From NCBI RefSeq assembly GCF_005938645.2, contig NZ_CP042171.1, forward strand, positions 3,410,001 through 3,474,000: 64,000 nt of DNA, given 5' to 3'. A model generated the notes under the pieces. The model did no database searches, was not told the DNA's origin, and worked only from the letters and a program-made list of their open reading frames with translations. A program made the translations under genes and the position numbers. Shown one piece after another: positions 9,959 to 19,737 of the stretch. Every line of letters begins with the position of its first letter. The first letter of the stretch is position 1. The DNA is from Pedobacter sp. KBS0701. GTDB taxonomy: Bacteria > Bacteroidota > Bacteroidia > Sphingobacteriales > Sphingobacteriaceae.

Positions 9959-10831
9959 CTAGGTATAGTGTTTAATAAACCAGGTTAACGCAGGGCTTTT
10001 ATTAGATTCTTTATAAGCCAATACCACCTCTGTATGAACAGGAATGGCATCAAACTCTACAAAGGATACTTTCAAATGTACATATTGCTTTTTTAACGAT
10101 AATGGCAAAATAGATACTCCCAGGCCCGCTTCTACCAATTGTAATATGGAGTGTACATTGTTAGCCTCGTGGGTAATGTCTGGACTAAAACCCATTCGTT
10201 GGCAAATCTCAATGAGTTTCTGATTATACTGGGGTGCAAAATCTTTATTAAAGAATATAAACGGACTTTTTTTCAAAAAATCTGCAAGTTTTTGCTGGCG
10301 ATCATTTTTTTGGTCTGTTAAAGGAATAACCACCACAAAGGGATCAAAAAACAAAGATTCTACTTTCAATTTTTCGGATAAAACCGGGGCTCTTAAAATC
10401 CCCACATCCAGGCTGCCCTGCTCCAGCGCTTTAATTTGGGTGAGTGTAGGTACTTCGAACAAACTCGTTTTCAGATAAGGAAATTCCTGATGCATTAATT
10501 TTAAAATTTCTGCAAGGTGTGATTGGTAAACCGAACTGATATAACCAATCTTTAATTCGCCGCTAACCCCTCCATTAATTTTACGAACTACTTCCTTACT
10601 TTCTTCCAGCTTATCAAACATGGCATCAACCTCACTCTTAAAATACTTTCCGGCATTTGTTAATGCAACACGCTTATTATTCCGAACAAACAGCTGTACA
10701 CCAAGCTCTTCTTCCAGTTGTTTAATCTGCCTGCTTAAAGGCGGTTGCGAGATAAAAAGTTTGGTTGCTGCTTTGGTAAAATGAAGTTCTTCTGCAACAG
10801 TTTTAAAATACAACAGGTGTCTGAGTTCCAT
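9959..10831 (-). CDS. LysR family transcriptional regulator
   Basis: The 290-residue regulator has an N-terminal winged helix-turn-helix (residues 1-60: MELRHLLYFKTVAEELHFTK, then ISQPPLSRQIKQLEEELG) and a periplasmic-binding-like effector domain (about 90-290, beginning GELKIGYISSVY). LysR proteins usually control a divergent neighbour, and here the methyltransferase gene starts 91 bp away on the other strand. The shared gap is AT-rich and holds no repeat that I would call an operator with confidence. The effector is unknown. Confidence 0.94.
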   Translation of the reverse strand: MELRHLLYFKTVAEELHFTKAATKLFISQPPLSRQIKQLEEELGVQLFVRNNKRVALTNAGKYFKSEVDAMFDKLEESKEVVRKINGGVSGELKIGYISSVYQSHLAEILKLMHQEFPYLKTSLFEVPTLTQIKALEQGSLDVGILRAPVLSEKLKVESLFFDPFVVVIPLTDQKNDRQQKLADFLKKSPFIFFNKDFAPQYNQKLIEICQRMGFSPDITHEANNVHSILQLVEAGLGVSILPLSLKKQYVHLKVSFVEFDAIPVHTEVVLAYKESNKSPALTWFIKHYT

Positions 10832-10922
10832 ATTTATAATACTTAAAAGGTATTGATATATGCTAAAATTGATATTTTACAAATATGATTAACAACACTA
10901 ACTTTACAAAAAAATTAAAGCA

Positions 10923-11645
10923 ATGAATAAAGATTATTCGCATAAAGCAACAAATGAAGAAATCAAAACAAGGTTTGACAATGATGTAGAACGTTTCTCG
11001 AACTTAGAAAGCGGTCAGCAAACCACCATCGATGCGCCACTTACCATGGAGCTTTGCACCGGAGCGGCCAAATATATTAATCCAAACGCGAAAGAACTGT
11101 TGGATATTGGATGTGGTGCGGGTAATTATACATTAAAAATGCTCAGCAAAATCCCAAACCTTAACTGTACCCTTAACGACTTGAGTTTACCGATGCTGGA
11201 ACGCGCAAGTGGTAGGGTATCGGCACAAACTACCGGAGTAGTAACCGTTATACAGGACGATATGCGCAACCTTAATTTACCAGATAACCATTTTGATATT
11301 GTACTGGCCGCAGCAACATTTCATCATTTGCGTACTGATGCCGATTGGGAACTTGTTTTTACTAAAGTTTACCAGGCCTTAAAACCCGGCGGCAGTATCT
11401 GGATTTCAGACCTCATTGCCCACGATTCTGTATTGATCGATAATCTTTTTCAGGATCAATATGGAGCCTATCTTGAAACACTTGGTGATGAAGCATATAA
11501 ACAGAAGGTATTTGACTATATTGAATATGAAGATACCCCCCGTTCTTTAAACTATCAGCTGGCATTACTGCAAAAAGTTGGGTTTAACGTTACTGAGATA
11601 CTACATAAAAACTCTTATTTTGCAGCATTTGGAGCGATAAAATAA
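10923..11645 (+). CDS. class I SAM-dependent methyltransferase
   Basis: The 240-residue protein has a Rossmann methyltransferase fold: motif I LLDIGCGAGNYTLK (about residues 59-72), an acidic loop after beta-4 (MRNLNLPDNHFDIVLAAATF, about 117-138) and ALKPGGSIWISD (about 160-171). It is small-molecule-type rather than a known rRNA or protein methylase. The divergent LysR gene is the likely controller. A strong hairpin follows the stop, so it is probably monocistronic. The substrate is not identifiable. Confidence 0.9.
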   Translation: MNKDYSHKATNEEIKTRFDNDVERFSNLESGQQTTIDAPLTMELCTGAAKYINPNAKELLDIGCGAGNYTLKMLSKIPNLNCTLNDLSLPMLERASGRVSAQTTGVVTVIQDDMRNLNLPDNHFDIVLAAATFHHLRTDADWELVFTKVYQALKPGGSIWISDLIAHDSVLIDNLFQDQYGAYLETLGDEAYKQKVFDYIEYEDTPRSLNYQLALLQKVGFNVTEILHKNSYFAAFGAIK

Positions 11646-11649
11646 AAAA

Positions 11650-11686
11650 TTTTGCCTGGTGGTATGGCAACTACTACCAGGCAAAA
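11650..11686 (+). terminator. terminator hairpin after the methyltransferase
   Basis: An 11-bp perfect stem (TTTTGCCTGGT with ACCAGGCAAAA) starts five bases after the stop codon. The U-rich tail after the stem is weak, but the A/T-flanked GC core and the position fit a terminator, possibly working in both directions. Confidence 0.7.
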
Positions 11687-11786
11687 TCTCCACTAAGATT
11701 AATGAATAGCAAGAATAATTCTATTTTAGCAAAAAAAGAATCCAGGGTTTATTTTTAAAAATGATTTAATTGACCCACCTACCACA

Positions 11787-12038
11787 TTATGGGTAGCCAG
11801 GATTAAAACCTTTACTTAATACAGTTAATTCATCTTGATTGATCAGATTAGGATCTTCGAACTGTCGCTTTAAAAAGTTAACCGGAACTTTTAAAGTACC
11901 ATTTGTAGTACGCAATATGCAAACTTCTTCATTGGCGGTTGAAGATACATAATAACCGATTTCGGATTCAATTTCAGATAAACGGATCAGCAATTCGTAA
12001 TAGATGTAGAGCGGGATATTCACACACAAAGTTAACAC
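11787..12038 (-). CDS. small hypothetical protein (83 residues)
   Basis: A GTG-started frame of 83 codons has no ATG in it. The N-terminal part is hydrophobic to amphipathic (IPLYIYYELLIRLSEIESEI) and the C-terminal part is polar (FLKRQFEDPNLINQDELT). AAAGGA lies about 14 bases upstream, and another GTG five codons in is an alternative start. No family is recognised. It is convergent with the methyltransferase and divergent from the S41 protease gene. Composition looks protein-like, but a chance frame cannot be excluded. Confidence 0.4.
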   Translation of the reverse strand: MLTLCVNIPLYIYYELLIRLSEIESEIGYYVSSTANEEVCILRTTNGTLKVPVNFLKRQFEDPNLINQDELTVLSKGFNPGYP

Positions 12039-12202
12039 AATAAAAAGCGATCCTTTAATTATTGTTACGTTAACGTTAATTCATCTGCTAACCACAAATT
12101 AACAGTAAACATTTTTTCATTTAAGCTCATTAGCCTGGCTTAAAACTTAATCCCCGCTTAACAATAGTAGTTTTAAGTTTGCTCTTAAAATCCAGAAAGG
12201 TT

Positions 12203-13603
12203 ATGAAAAAACGCTCAACTCAGTTAAAAAGAATTGTTTATTACTGCCCTTACCTTATTATTCTGATCATTTCCCTTCATTCCTGCAAAAAAGACAAAAA
12301 ACGACCCGATTATCCCGCCGGAAGTAATGAAAACATCAATACCTGGATACTCGACAGCCTGAAACGCTATTATTATTGGAATGAGCAATTACCTTCCGAT
12401 CCAAATATCGGTTTATCACCCAAAGATTTTTTTAATACCGTCCGCAATGCTTCTGACCGCTTTTCCTATATCAATATCCCCAACGATGCCACAACCTTTA
12501 CACCGAACAACCGGAACTTTGGTTTTGATTATGTAACCGTTAGCGACCAGAACAGTACAAAAGTAATTGGAATTATTAAACTGGTTCTAAAAGATTCTCC
12601 TGCATCACGGGCAGGTTTAAAACGTGGAGATTATATCAGCCAGATAAACGGAAAAGCACTAACAACTGCCAATGCACATGCCCTGCAGGACGAAATTTTA
12701 AGCGGCAATCACTTTTCGTTAACGCTGGCAGAACAGAATAACAGTATATGGACGGAGACACGTACCGTAGAACTGACTAAAAGGGTAATCCTCGATCAAA
12801 AAGAAATCAGTAAAGTGATAGAAAGTGATGGAAAAAAAATCGGCTACCTCAATTTTCTTGATTTTAATGGCGGGTTGGCCAGTTCATTACTTCCGGTTTT
12901 CAATAATTTCAAAGCGGAAGGCATTACCGACCTTATCCTTGATCTACGTTATAACGCTGGTGGTCAGGTAGCAGAAGCGGCAGCAATATGTACCATGATT
13001 GCACAGAATGTAACTTTCGATAAAGCATTTATTACGTACAAGGGCAATAAAAATGGTGGAACCAGAACAGAATCCATCGGTACCGCAGCAACTTTCGATA
13101 AAACTGTAAATTTCAATATTCTTCTTCAGCAAAACCTGGGCTTAAGCAGGGTTTATATTTTATCATCTGCCGCCACGGCATCGGCTTCGGAAGTGATGAT
13201 CAACAATTTAAAACCCTTTATCCAGGTCATACAGATCGGTGAAAAAACCAGGGGGAAAGATGAAGCATCGTTCAGGATATTTGATGCACGGAGTCCAAAA
13301 CAGATCAACTGGGAAATGCACCCGATTGTGTACAAACTATTTAACGCACAAGGAACCGGTAATTACAGTGCAGGTATCCAGCCTGATGTAAATGTAAATG
13401 AAATCAATACCTTACCCCTGCTCCCATTTGGCGATCAGGCCGATCCGCTGGTAAAAGCAGCAATGGGCAGGATAAGTGGTAAAGTAGCCAAAACAGGTAT
13501 TGGTCTTAACACCATGCTTTCAGGGGCTTTCCAACCCGGAAATATTTTAATGGATTCAAGGGCACAATCTGCGCAACAGGGCATGGTTATCACCCACCGG
13601 TAG
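12203..13603 (+). CDS. S41 family peptidase lipoprotein with PDZ domain
   Basis: The 466-residue protease is of the C-terminal-processing (Prc/CtpA) type. ATG 12203 is preferred over an upstream TTG because AGAAAGG sits 3 bp before it and it opens into a lipoprotein signal with Cys at residue 28 (SLHSCKK). A PDZ domain (about 110-190; SPASRAGLKRGDYISQINGK) precedes the S41 core (about 205-395). The Ser-Lys dyad is visible as Ser327 in TASASE and Lys352 in TRGKDE, 25 residues apart as in Prc. It lies 78 bp before an ECF sigma gene on the same strand, which invites a role in envelope signalling, but this is inference. Confidence 0.92.
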   Translation: MKKRSTQLKRIVYYCPYLIILIISLHSCKKDKKRPDYPAGSNENINTWILDSLKRYYYWNEQLPSDPNIGLSPKDFFNTVRNASDRFSYINIPNDATTFTPNNRNFGFDYVTVSDQNSTKVIGIIKLVLKDSPASRAGLKRGDYISQINGKALTTANAHALQDEILSGNHFSLTLAEQNNSIWTETRTVELTKRVILDQKEISKVIESDGKKIGYLNFLDFNGGLASSLLPVFNNFKAEGITDLILDLRYNAGGQVAEAAAICTMIAQNVTFDKAFITYKGNKNGGTRTESIGTAATFDKTVNFNILLQQNLGLSRVYILSSAATASASEVMINNLKPFIQVIQIGEKTRGKDEASFRIFDARSPKQINWEMHPIVYKLFNAQGTGNYSAGIQPDVNVNEINTLPLLPFGDQADPLVKAAMGRISGKVAKTGIGLNTMLSGAFQPGNILMDSRAQSAQQGMVITHR

Positions 13604-13681
13604 CAGAGATAGAAAAGGTTCTCATTAGCTTAACATTAACTTTAAACACAAGCCCTAACTTGCATCCGTTAACCGCTACTC

Positions 13682-14272
13682 ATGGAAAAGTTGGAAGATT
13701 TTAAAAATATAAAACTCCTGAATGCATTGAAAGCTGGCGATTCTGCTGCTTTTAATGAAATTTACCACAAGTACTGCCAAAAGATATTTGGTTATGCCTA
13801 CCATTTTACCCGCTGCCGCGAAGAAGCCGAAGAACTTACACAAGATAGCTTTGTCAGACTTTGGGAAAACAGGGCAAAAGTAGACCCTGAAAAAAATTTC
13901 GATGCTTTTCTTTATACCCTGATCCGCAATAATTTTTTAGGTACACTCCGTAAAAAAGCGAGGGAAAAAGCCTATAGCAGCGAAAGTTTAGCACGGGAAC
14001 AAGCTTTTAATACCATTGAAGATGAACTCGATGCGAAAGAATCGAAACAATTGGCACAGGAAGCGATCGAAAGCCTTTCTCCTCAGGTAAAACGGATATA
14101 CCTTATGAGCCGTAACGACCACCACACACATGAAGAAATATCGCAGCTAATGGGGATTTCTAAAAACACGGTGAACAACCACCTGAAAAAATCGCTGAAC
14201 ATTATGCGTAAATACTTTAAGACTTATTCGCCGGAAACGATAATATCATTGGTATTAGTGATGTTCTGCTGA
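13682..14272 (+). CDS. ECF sigma-70 factor, FecI-like
   Basis: This 196-residue sigma factor has region 2 at about residues 22-65 (YCQKIFGYAYHFTRCREEAE, then LTQDSFVRLWENR) and region 4 at about 128-166 (LSPQVKRIYLMSRNDHHTHE, then a helix-turn-helix with MGISKNTVNNHLKK). A hydrophobic tail (TIISLVLVMF) closes it. Its partner FecR gene lies downstream, but 651 bp away because of the tandem repeat array in between. The expected target is the STN-type receptor and beta-helix lipoprotein genes that follow. Confidence 0.94.
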   Translation: MEKLEDFKNIKLLNALKAGDSAAFNEIYHKYCQKIFGYAYHFTRCREEAEELTQDSFVRLWENRAKVDPEKNFDAFLYTLIRNNFLGTLRKKAREKAYSSESLAREQAFNTIEDELDAKESKQLAQEAIESLSPQVKRIYLMSRNDHHTHEEISQLMGISKNTVNNHLKKSLNIMRKYFKTYSPETIISLVLVMFC

Positions 14273-14296
14273 GCGTAAGGCGTTTGCTACCGCAAT

Positions 14297-14704
14297 CGTC
14301 ATCTCGAGTGAAGCCGCAGCGAAATGGAGAGATCTATTTAATTATTTTCATTATTATAAAAGATCCTTCGACTCTTTTTCAATTAAAGGATTCAATAGAA
14401 TGGTCGTCATCTCGACTGTAGCGCAGCGAAATGGAGAGATCTATTTAATTATTTTCATTATTATAAAAGATCCTTCGACTCTTTTTCAATTAAAGGATTC
14501 AATAGAATGGTCGTCATCTCGACTGTAGCGCAGCGAAATGGAGAGATCTATTTAATTATTTTCATTATTATAAAAGATCCTTCGACTCTTTTTCAATTAA
14601 AGGATTCAATAGAATGGTCGTCATCTCGACTGTAGCGCAGCGAAATGGAGAGATCTATCTCAATAGATTTCTCGGCTTCGTTACACTCCGCTCGAAATGA
14701 CGGA
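14297..14704. repeat. 107-bp tandem repeat array of a palindromic intergenic element
   Basis: Units begin CGTCATCTCGA at 14297 (108 bp, slightly variant at its start), 14405, 14512 (both 107 bp and identical by eye) and 14619 (partial). The last unit runs into an inverted version of itself (ending CTCGAAATGACGG), giving one complete imperfect palindrome. Each unit carries AGCGAAATGGAGAGATCTAT and an AT-rich arm ending in AAGATCCTTCGA. There are no unique spacers, so it is not a CRISPR array. It fills most of the gap 14273-14923 between the sigma and anti-sigma genes; the rest of that gap shows no gene. Confidence 0.92.
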
Positions 14705-14923
14705 AACTAGAAGGGAATTTCCACGCAGAGATTAATAGGAGGAAAAGTTGATTAATAGGGATGCGCCACGCTCGCTAATTCGTCAATACAAATTGATTAT
14801 TGGTGATTAATTATCCATTAAATCTTTTTTTAAAAAAATCTTCTCCCCTTATAGCTGTATGCCAACTCTCGTGCATATATACAGTAGCGCGCAGCATAAA
14901 AGCGTAAAGAATAAGCATAAAAA

Positions 14924-15937
14924 GTGAAAAAAGATTACATTAAAATATTATTTGAACAATACCTGGAGGGCAAAACCAATCAGGATGAGGAAAAAATTCT
15001 GTTGGATTACCTCGCCGATCCGGCGAATGGCGACAGCGAATTTCATACAGTGATGGAAAAAGCATGGAAAAAGCAAAACAGTAAAGCCGACTACTCTTTT
15101 GAAGCCAGACAAGGCCTTAACCAGATCTGGAACAAAATTGAAGAGCGGAAACCAAAAAGCAAACTGCTATATCCATTATTAAAATATGCTGCCGCAGTTT
15201 TAGTGGTTATTTCTGCAGCATTTGGTTGGTACGCCTACAAAAAAACACAAGTACCTATTGCTTTTTTAAGTAAAACGACTCAAAAAGGCGAAAAAGTGAA
15301 GTTAATACTGCCTGATAGTTCGGTTGTATATCTTGGCGCCGGCAGTAAACTTACCTGGCCATCACATTTTGCTAAAGGCAAACTGAGAAATATCCAACTG
15401 GAAGGTGAAGCCTTTTTTGAAGTAAAACATGATACCAGCAGTCCTTTTATAGTACATAGCGGACAAATGCAGACCCGGGTTTTGGGTACTTCCTTTAACA
15501 TATATGCTTATCCGAAAGACGGAACCTTCAGCGTGGCAGTGCGTACAGGTAAAGTAAAAGTTTCGGAAAACAGTGAGGGAAAATTAAAACAACTTTCGCT
15601 GCTTACCCCAGGAATGAAATTATTATACCATTTAAAAGCACACGATTACATTGTCCGTAACGAGCGCATTACCGAAGTTAATGCATGGATTAAAAACAGC
15701 TTTGCTTTTAAAGATGTAGCCCTTCCCAGTATGTTTAAGTCATTAGAAAGGTATTACAATGTGCATTTTGAATTGAAGACCAATAAACTCAGCCAGTGCA
15801 GGTTTAATGCAACTTTTACAAACAAAAGCATTGGTAATATAATGGAAGAAATCCGCGTGATGAGCGGTAAAAAGATGAAATATAAAATAGATACTGCGAA
15901 CAAAACAATTACCGTATGGGGGGAGGGCTGTCAATGA
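14924..15937 (+). CDS. FecR family anti-sigma factor
   Basis: The 337-residue regulator begins at GTG 14924 (MKKDYIKILFEQYLEGK, the normal FecR N-terminus; no better ATG is nearby). One membrane segment lies at about 86-105 (LKYAAAVLVVISAAFGWYAY). The periplasmic FecR domain follows (about 125-215; ILPDSSVVYLGAGSKLTWPS and VLGTSFNIYAY), then a DUF4974 domain (about 255-335). It would hold the sigma factor encoded at 13682 and read the receptor STN domain encoded just downstream. Confidence 0.92.
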   Translation: MKKDYIKILFEQYLEGKTNQDEEKILLDYLADPANGDSEFHTVMEKAWKKQNSKADYSFEARQGLNQIWNKIEERKPKSKLLYPLLKYAAAVLVVISAAFGWYAYKKTQVPIAFLSKTTQKGEKVKLILPDSSVVYLGAGSKLTWPSHFAKGKLRNIQLEGEAFFEVKHDTSSPFIVHSGQMQTRVLGTSFNIYAYPKDGTFSVAVRTGKVKVSENSEGKLKQLSLLTPGMKLLYHLKAHDYIVRNERITEVNAWIKNSFAFKDVALPSMFKSLERYYNVHFELKTNKLSQCRFNATFTNKSIGNIMEEIRVMSGKKMKYKIDTANKTITVWGEGCQ

Positions 15938-16018
15938 TGAGTTAGCGATATGCTATGGCGCTGCAAAAGGCGCAATAAACCGGATTTATACCTACGAAAA
16001 ACAATTAAACCTCTTAAC

Positions 16019-16081
16019 ATGAACAAGGAGCCGGATTGCTCGAACAATCCAGCTCCTAAAACAAAAGTTTTTAACCCGTGA
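16019..16081 (+). CDS. possible 20-codon leader ORF before the TonB receptor
   Basis: ATG 16019 opens MNKEPDCSNNPAPKTKVFNP and stops with TGA, where the GTGA overlap contains the GTG start of the receptor frame (16078). A hairpin (GGAGC.GGATTG paired with CAATCC.GCTCC, 16027-16056) sits inside it. The overlap suggests translational coupling or a leader peptide. Alternatively it is a displaced N-terminus or chance. No family is known to me. Confidence 0.3.
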   Translation: MNKEPDCSNNPAPKTKVFNP

Positions 16082-19000
16082 GAATTAAAAAACATCTTGA
16101 ACCTATGAAAATAGGGTTTTACGACTATATAAAAGAATATTTTATCAATTTGGATTACCGCCCTATGGTAGCTTTAATGGTACTGTGTACCTTCTTATTT
16201 AACCAGGGCATGGCAAGCAGTTTTGCGCAAACACCAAAAGAAAGCAGTTTGAGCATTAAAATAGCAGAAATGAGCATTCCAGATGCACTTTCGTTACTTG
16301 AAGAAAAAGCAGGATTTTCAATTAATTACAATAAATCGATTTTTAGTCAAAATGGAAAAGTAAGCCTTGAAGTAAAAAACACGGCCCTTGAGCTTATCCT
16401 CAAAAAAATATTGTCTGGTACCAGGGTAACGTATAGGTTTGCCGACGCCAATACGATATTGCTTTATAAATTACCCGATCCGGTGAAACCGGGCCGGATA
16501 TCGGGAAAAATATTCGACGAAAAAGGTGAAACACTACCTGGTGCATCCATCAAAATTATAGAAACGGGCAAAGCCACCCAAACCGCCAGCGACGGAAGTT
16601 ATAGCATCAACGTAGAACCCGGCAACTACACAGTAGAAATCAGTTATATTTCTTATGCAACACAACGCATCAGTGATGTAATGGTAAAGGCCGACAAAGC
16701 CACACCACTAGATATTTCTTTAAAACCCGATGCAAAGGGGCTTAAGGATGTTGTAGTGACCGCGACATACAAAAAAGCATCAGTTGATGGCTTGTTGTCC
16801 CGTCAGAAAAACGCCTCTGAAATCAGTAACGGGATTAGTGCCGAACAGATTTCGAGAACACCGGATAAAAACATCGGCGAAGTTTAAAACGTATAAGCGG
16901 TGTAAGCTCGATAGACAATAAACTGGTATTGGTACGTGGCATCGGCGAACGTTATAATACCGCACAGTTAGATGGTATTACTTTGCCAAGCACCGAAGCC
17001 CAAACCCGCAATTTTTCTTTTGATCTGATTCCTTCGAGCCTTGTTGATAATGTAGTGGTAAGCAAAACCGTTACCCCCGATATGATCAGCAGTTTTGGAG
17101 GTGGTTTGATCCAGATTAACACTAAAGATATACCCAATGAAAATTTTATGAGCTTTACTGCAGGTACTGCTTACAACGACCAAAGTACAGGTAAGGATTT
17201 TTTAAGCCACAAACGTGGCAAATATGATTATTTCGGTTTTGATGATGGAAGAAGAAAATTTCCAACCGATTTACAGCATACCGAACCTACTGTGATGCCA
17301 AATAATAACCTTACACCTGAACAGTATGCACAAAAATTAATGGCCCAGAGCCAGAAGTTTACGAATGATAATTTTACGATGTACAAATATAAAACCGCAC
17401 CATCGCAAAACTATCAGTTTACCATGGGCAGGTTAATCGGTATTGATACCACAAATAACAAAAAACTTGGTTATACAGCATCTTTAAACTACCGCAACAA
17501 CCAGAACATTAATATTGTTGAACAACAAACCAGAAGCGAATGGAATGCTAACACTCCAAATACGGGTGCCAAATACATGTTTAACACCACTTTAGCAGCC
17601 ATGTTAAATGTAGGCTTACAACTGGACAAAAATAGGTTTAGTTTCCGCAACACCTACACACATATTTACAATAACGACCTGCTAAGAACGGTTGGCTACG
17701 ATGCAAACGATGGTTTTACTTTTTATACCAATGGACTAAAACCGAATGCCATCATCGAAACCGACGACCCTACCTATACAGATCTTTTACAAAATAAACT
17801 CAACGGGCAGCATCAGGTTGGCAAGGTTAAATTAGAATGGAACCTATCCAGAACATCAATAGACCGTAAAGAGAAGGATATGGGTATTACTACACAGAAC
17901 TTACAAAACGTAGGTAACGATTACGAGTATTTTTACCAGGCAAGTGGGCAAAGGGAGGGAAATATCAAACCCACATCGCGCCATAACTACAGCAACAATG
18001 AGCACCATTTTTCATGGGGGGGAGATGCAAGCATGCCTTTTAAAACAGGGCCTTTAAATAACACCTTAAAAACCGGCTATTTTGGCATACAGAAGCAAGG
18101 ATCGTTAAACTGGGAAATCGTTTCGCTGGTTCAAAACGCTACAATTCCTGATAGTTTAAGACATATCCCAATTGGACAGATGATTGATCCGGCAAAAATT
18201 GGCAACAATGGCTACAATTACTTTATAAGCCCATATTATCTAAATGGCTATAAAGGAAAAAGTATTACCAATGCAGCTTATGTGATGCTCGATAACCGCC
18301 TTGCTGAAAAGTTACGGTTAGTTTGGGGTGTTAGGGCCGAATATTATAAATATACCGAGCAACGCAATGATCTTAATATTAAGGGAACAAGCCTATTTTC
18401 GCTTCCTCCAGAAAATAAATGGCGATGGTTGCCATCGGCCAATCTTACCTACAGTCCTACCAAACAGATTAACCTGAGGGCAGCATTTTCAAATGCAGTA
18501 ATCAGACCAGAGTTAATGGATAACAGTAAGTTTTTTAGATACGACCCAATGTTTGATGGATTGTTTGGCAATGAAGGTTTAGCCAGTACCCAAATTAAAA
18601 ATTATGATTTTAAAGCAGAGTGGTTTCCGGGCCTTGGCGAAATTATTTCGGCAAGCGCATTCTATAAAAAATTCGATAAGCCCGTTGAAATTACTTACAG
18701 CCTATCAAACGGCATTGGTTTTTATTATATCAAAAATTCTGATGAAGCCAAAGTCTATGGCTTAGAATTCGAACTGAGGAAAAATCTCGGCTTTATTTCC
18801 AGCTATGCCCTGTTATCGCGCCTTACCCTTTACGGAAACCTTACCCTGCAAACAGCAGATGTTGTGGGCACCTACAAAACCAAAGGACCAGATGGAAATG
18901 ATATAATGGTAAGCTCTAAAGCAAAAAGGAACATGTACGGACAAGCACCCTATCTTCTTAATGCCGGTTTGCAATATTTGGACGAACATTTTGGATTTAA

Positions 19001-19352
19001 CATTGCCTACAATGAATCAGGGCGTAAAACAACACTTGTTAGTCCGGAGCTTAACAATATCGAGTACGAAAACCCACGTGCACAGATTGATGCACAGGTG
19101 AGTTATAAATTTTACAAAAACAAATTCGAAGTTAAAGTAAATGCAGGCAACCTGCTCAATAAAGCATCTGTTATTTTCAAAAACACAGCCAGCTACGAAG
19201 CTAACCCTGATCATATCGCCGGCACTTCCGATTACAGTACCAGATTCCGCCTGAAGCCCGGTTTTACAAACAATTTAGATGATGGAGACCAGATTATGTT
19301 TTCGCAAAAATTTGGCCGCACTTACAGCACTTCCATTACCTATAATTTTTAA
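16078..19352 (+). pseudogene. TonB-dependent receptor with STN domain, frameshifted
   Basis: Two frames together make one receptor of about 1090 residues. The first (16078-16887; GTG start, or ATG 16105) holds the signal segment, STN domain (about 60-125), carboxypeptidase-regulatory domain (about 140-225) and the start of the plug (SRTPDKNIGEV). It stops at TAA 16885. Reading one base back at 16883-16885 restores V-L-K-R-I-S-G-V-S-S and the plug, and the barrel continues to 19352, ending TSITYNF. One T is missing from a short T-run, either a real deletion or a base-calling error. It is the probable partner of the FecR at 14924 and of the beta-helix lipoprotein downstream. It is not a SusC type: no SusD follows. 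Confidence 0.88.
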
Positions 19353-19737
19353 AAGCTACCATGAAAAACAATTTAAATAAGCTTACAACATTTAATCAGA
19401 AAGGAGGAACAGTGTTTCCTGCATAGCCATAAAAAAAACGAAAGGTTGTATCAGAACCCTCCGTTTTAAACCGATCATTTCTAGTGGAACGGCCAATCCA
19501 GGATAAACCTGAAATATTTATAAAAACCTGCTGTTAAAAGCCAAGGGCAGCCAACAGATCTGCTTAGTTATCGATAAGAAATACTAAGATATAAAAAACA
19601 TCCTATTTAGTGATATGCAGGCTTTTATTTCCATAAAAAACAAGGAATTATCTGTCCCTACCTCTAAATAACAAAAAAAATCAACCTAAAAAACATGGAT
19701 CGTACCTATCAGATCCTATGAAAACAAAAAAACGAAA
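19353..19737 (+). other. 385-bp gap with no supported gene
   Basis: Eight bases after the receptor stop, a 21-codon frame (19361-19426, MKNNLNKLTTFNQKGGTVFP) is present, probably chance or a remnant. The rest is A-rich with many stops in all frames. It is likely a long leader or promoter region for the beta-helix lipoprotein, but I see no clear promoter box. Confidence 0.4.

Noticed and set aside
14297..14704. Possible CRISPR array
   Set aside because: The 107-bp units are contiguous and repeated as a whole; there are no unique spacers and no cas genes in the window.
16870..16900. Programmed frameshift in the TonB receptor
   Set aside because: The shift needed at GTT-TAA does not allow the P-site tRNA to re-pair, and there is no proper slippery heptamer in frame. 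A one-base deletion or read error is simpler.
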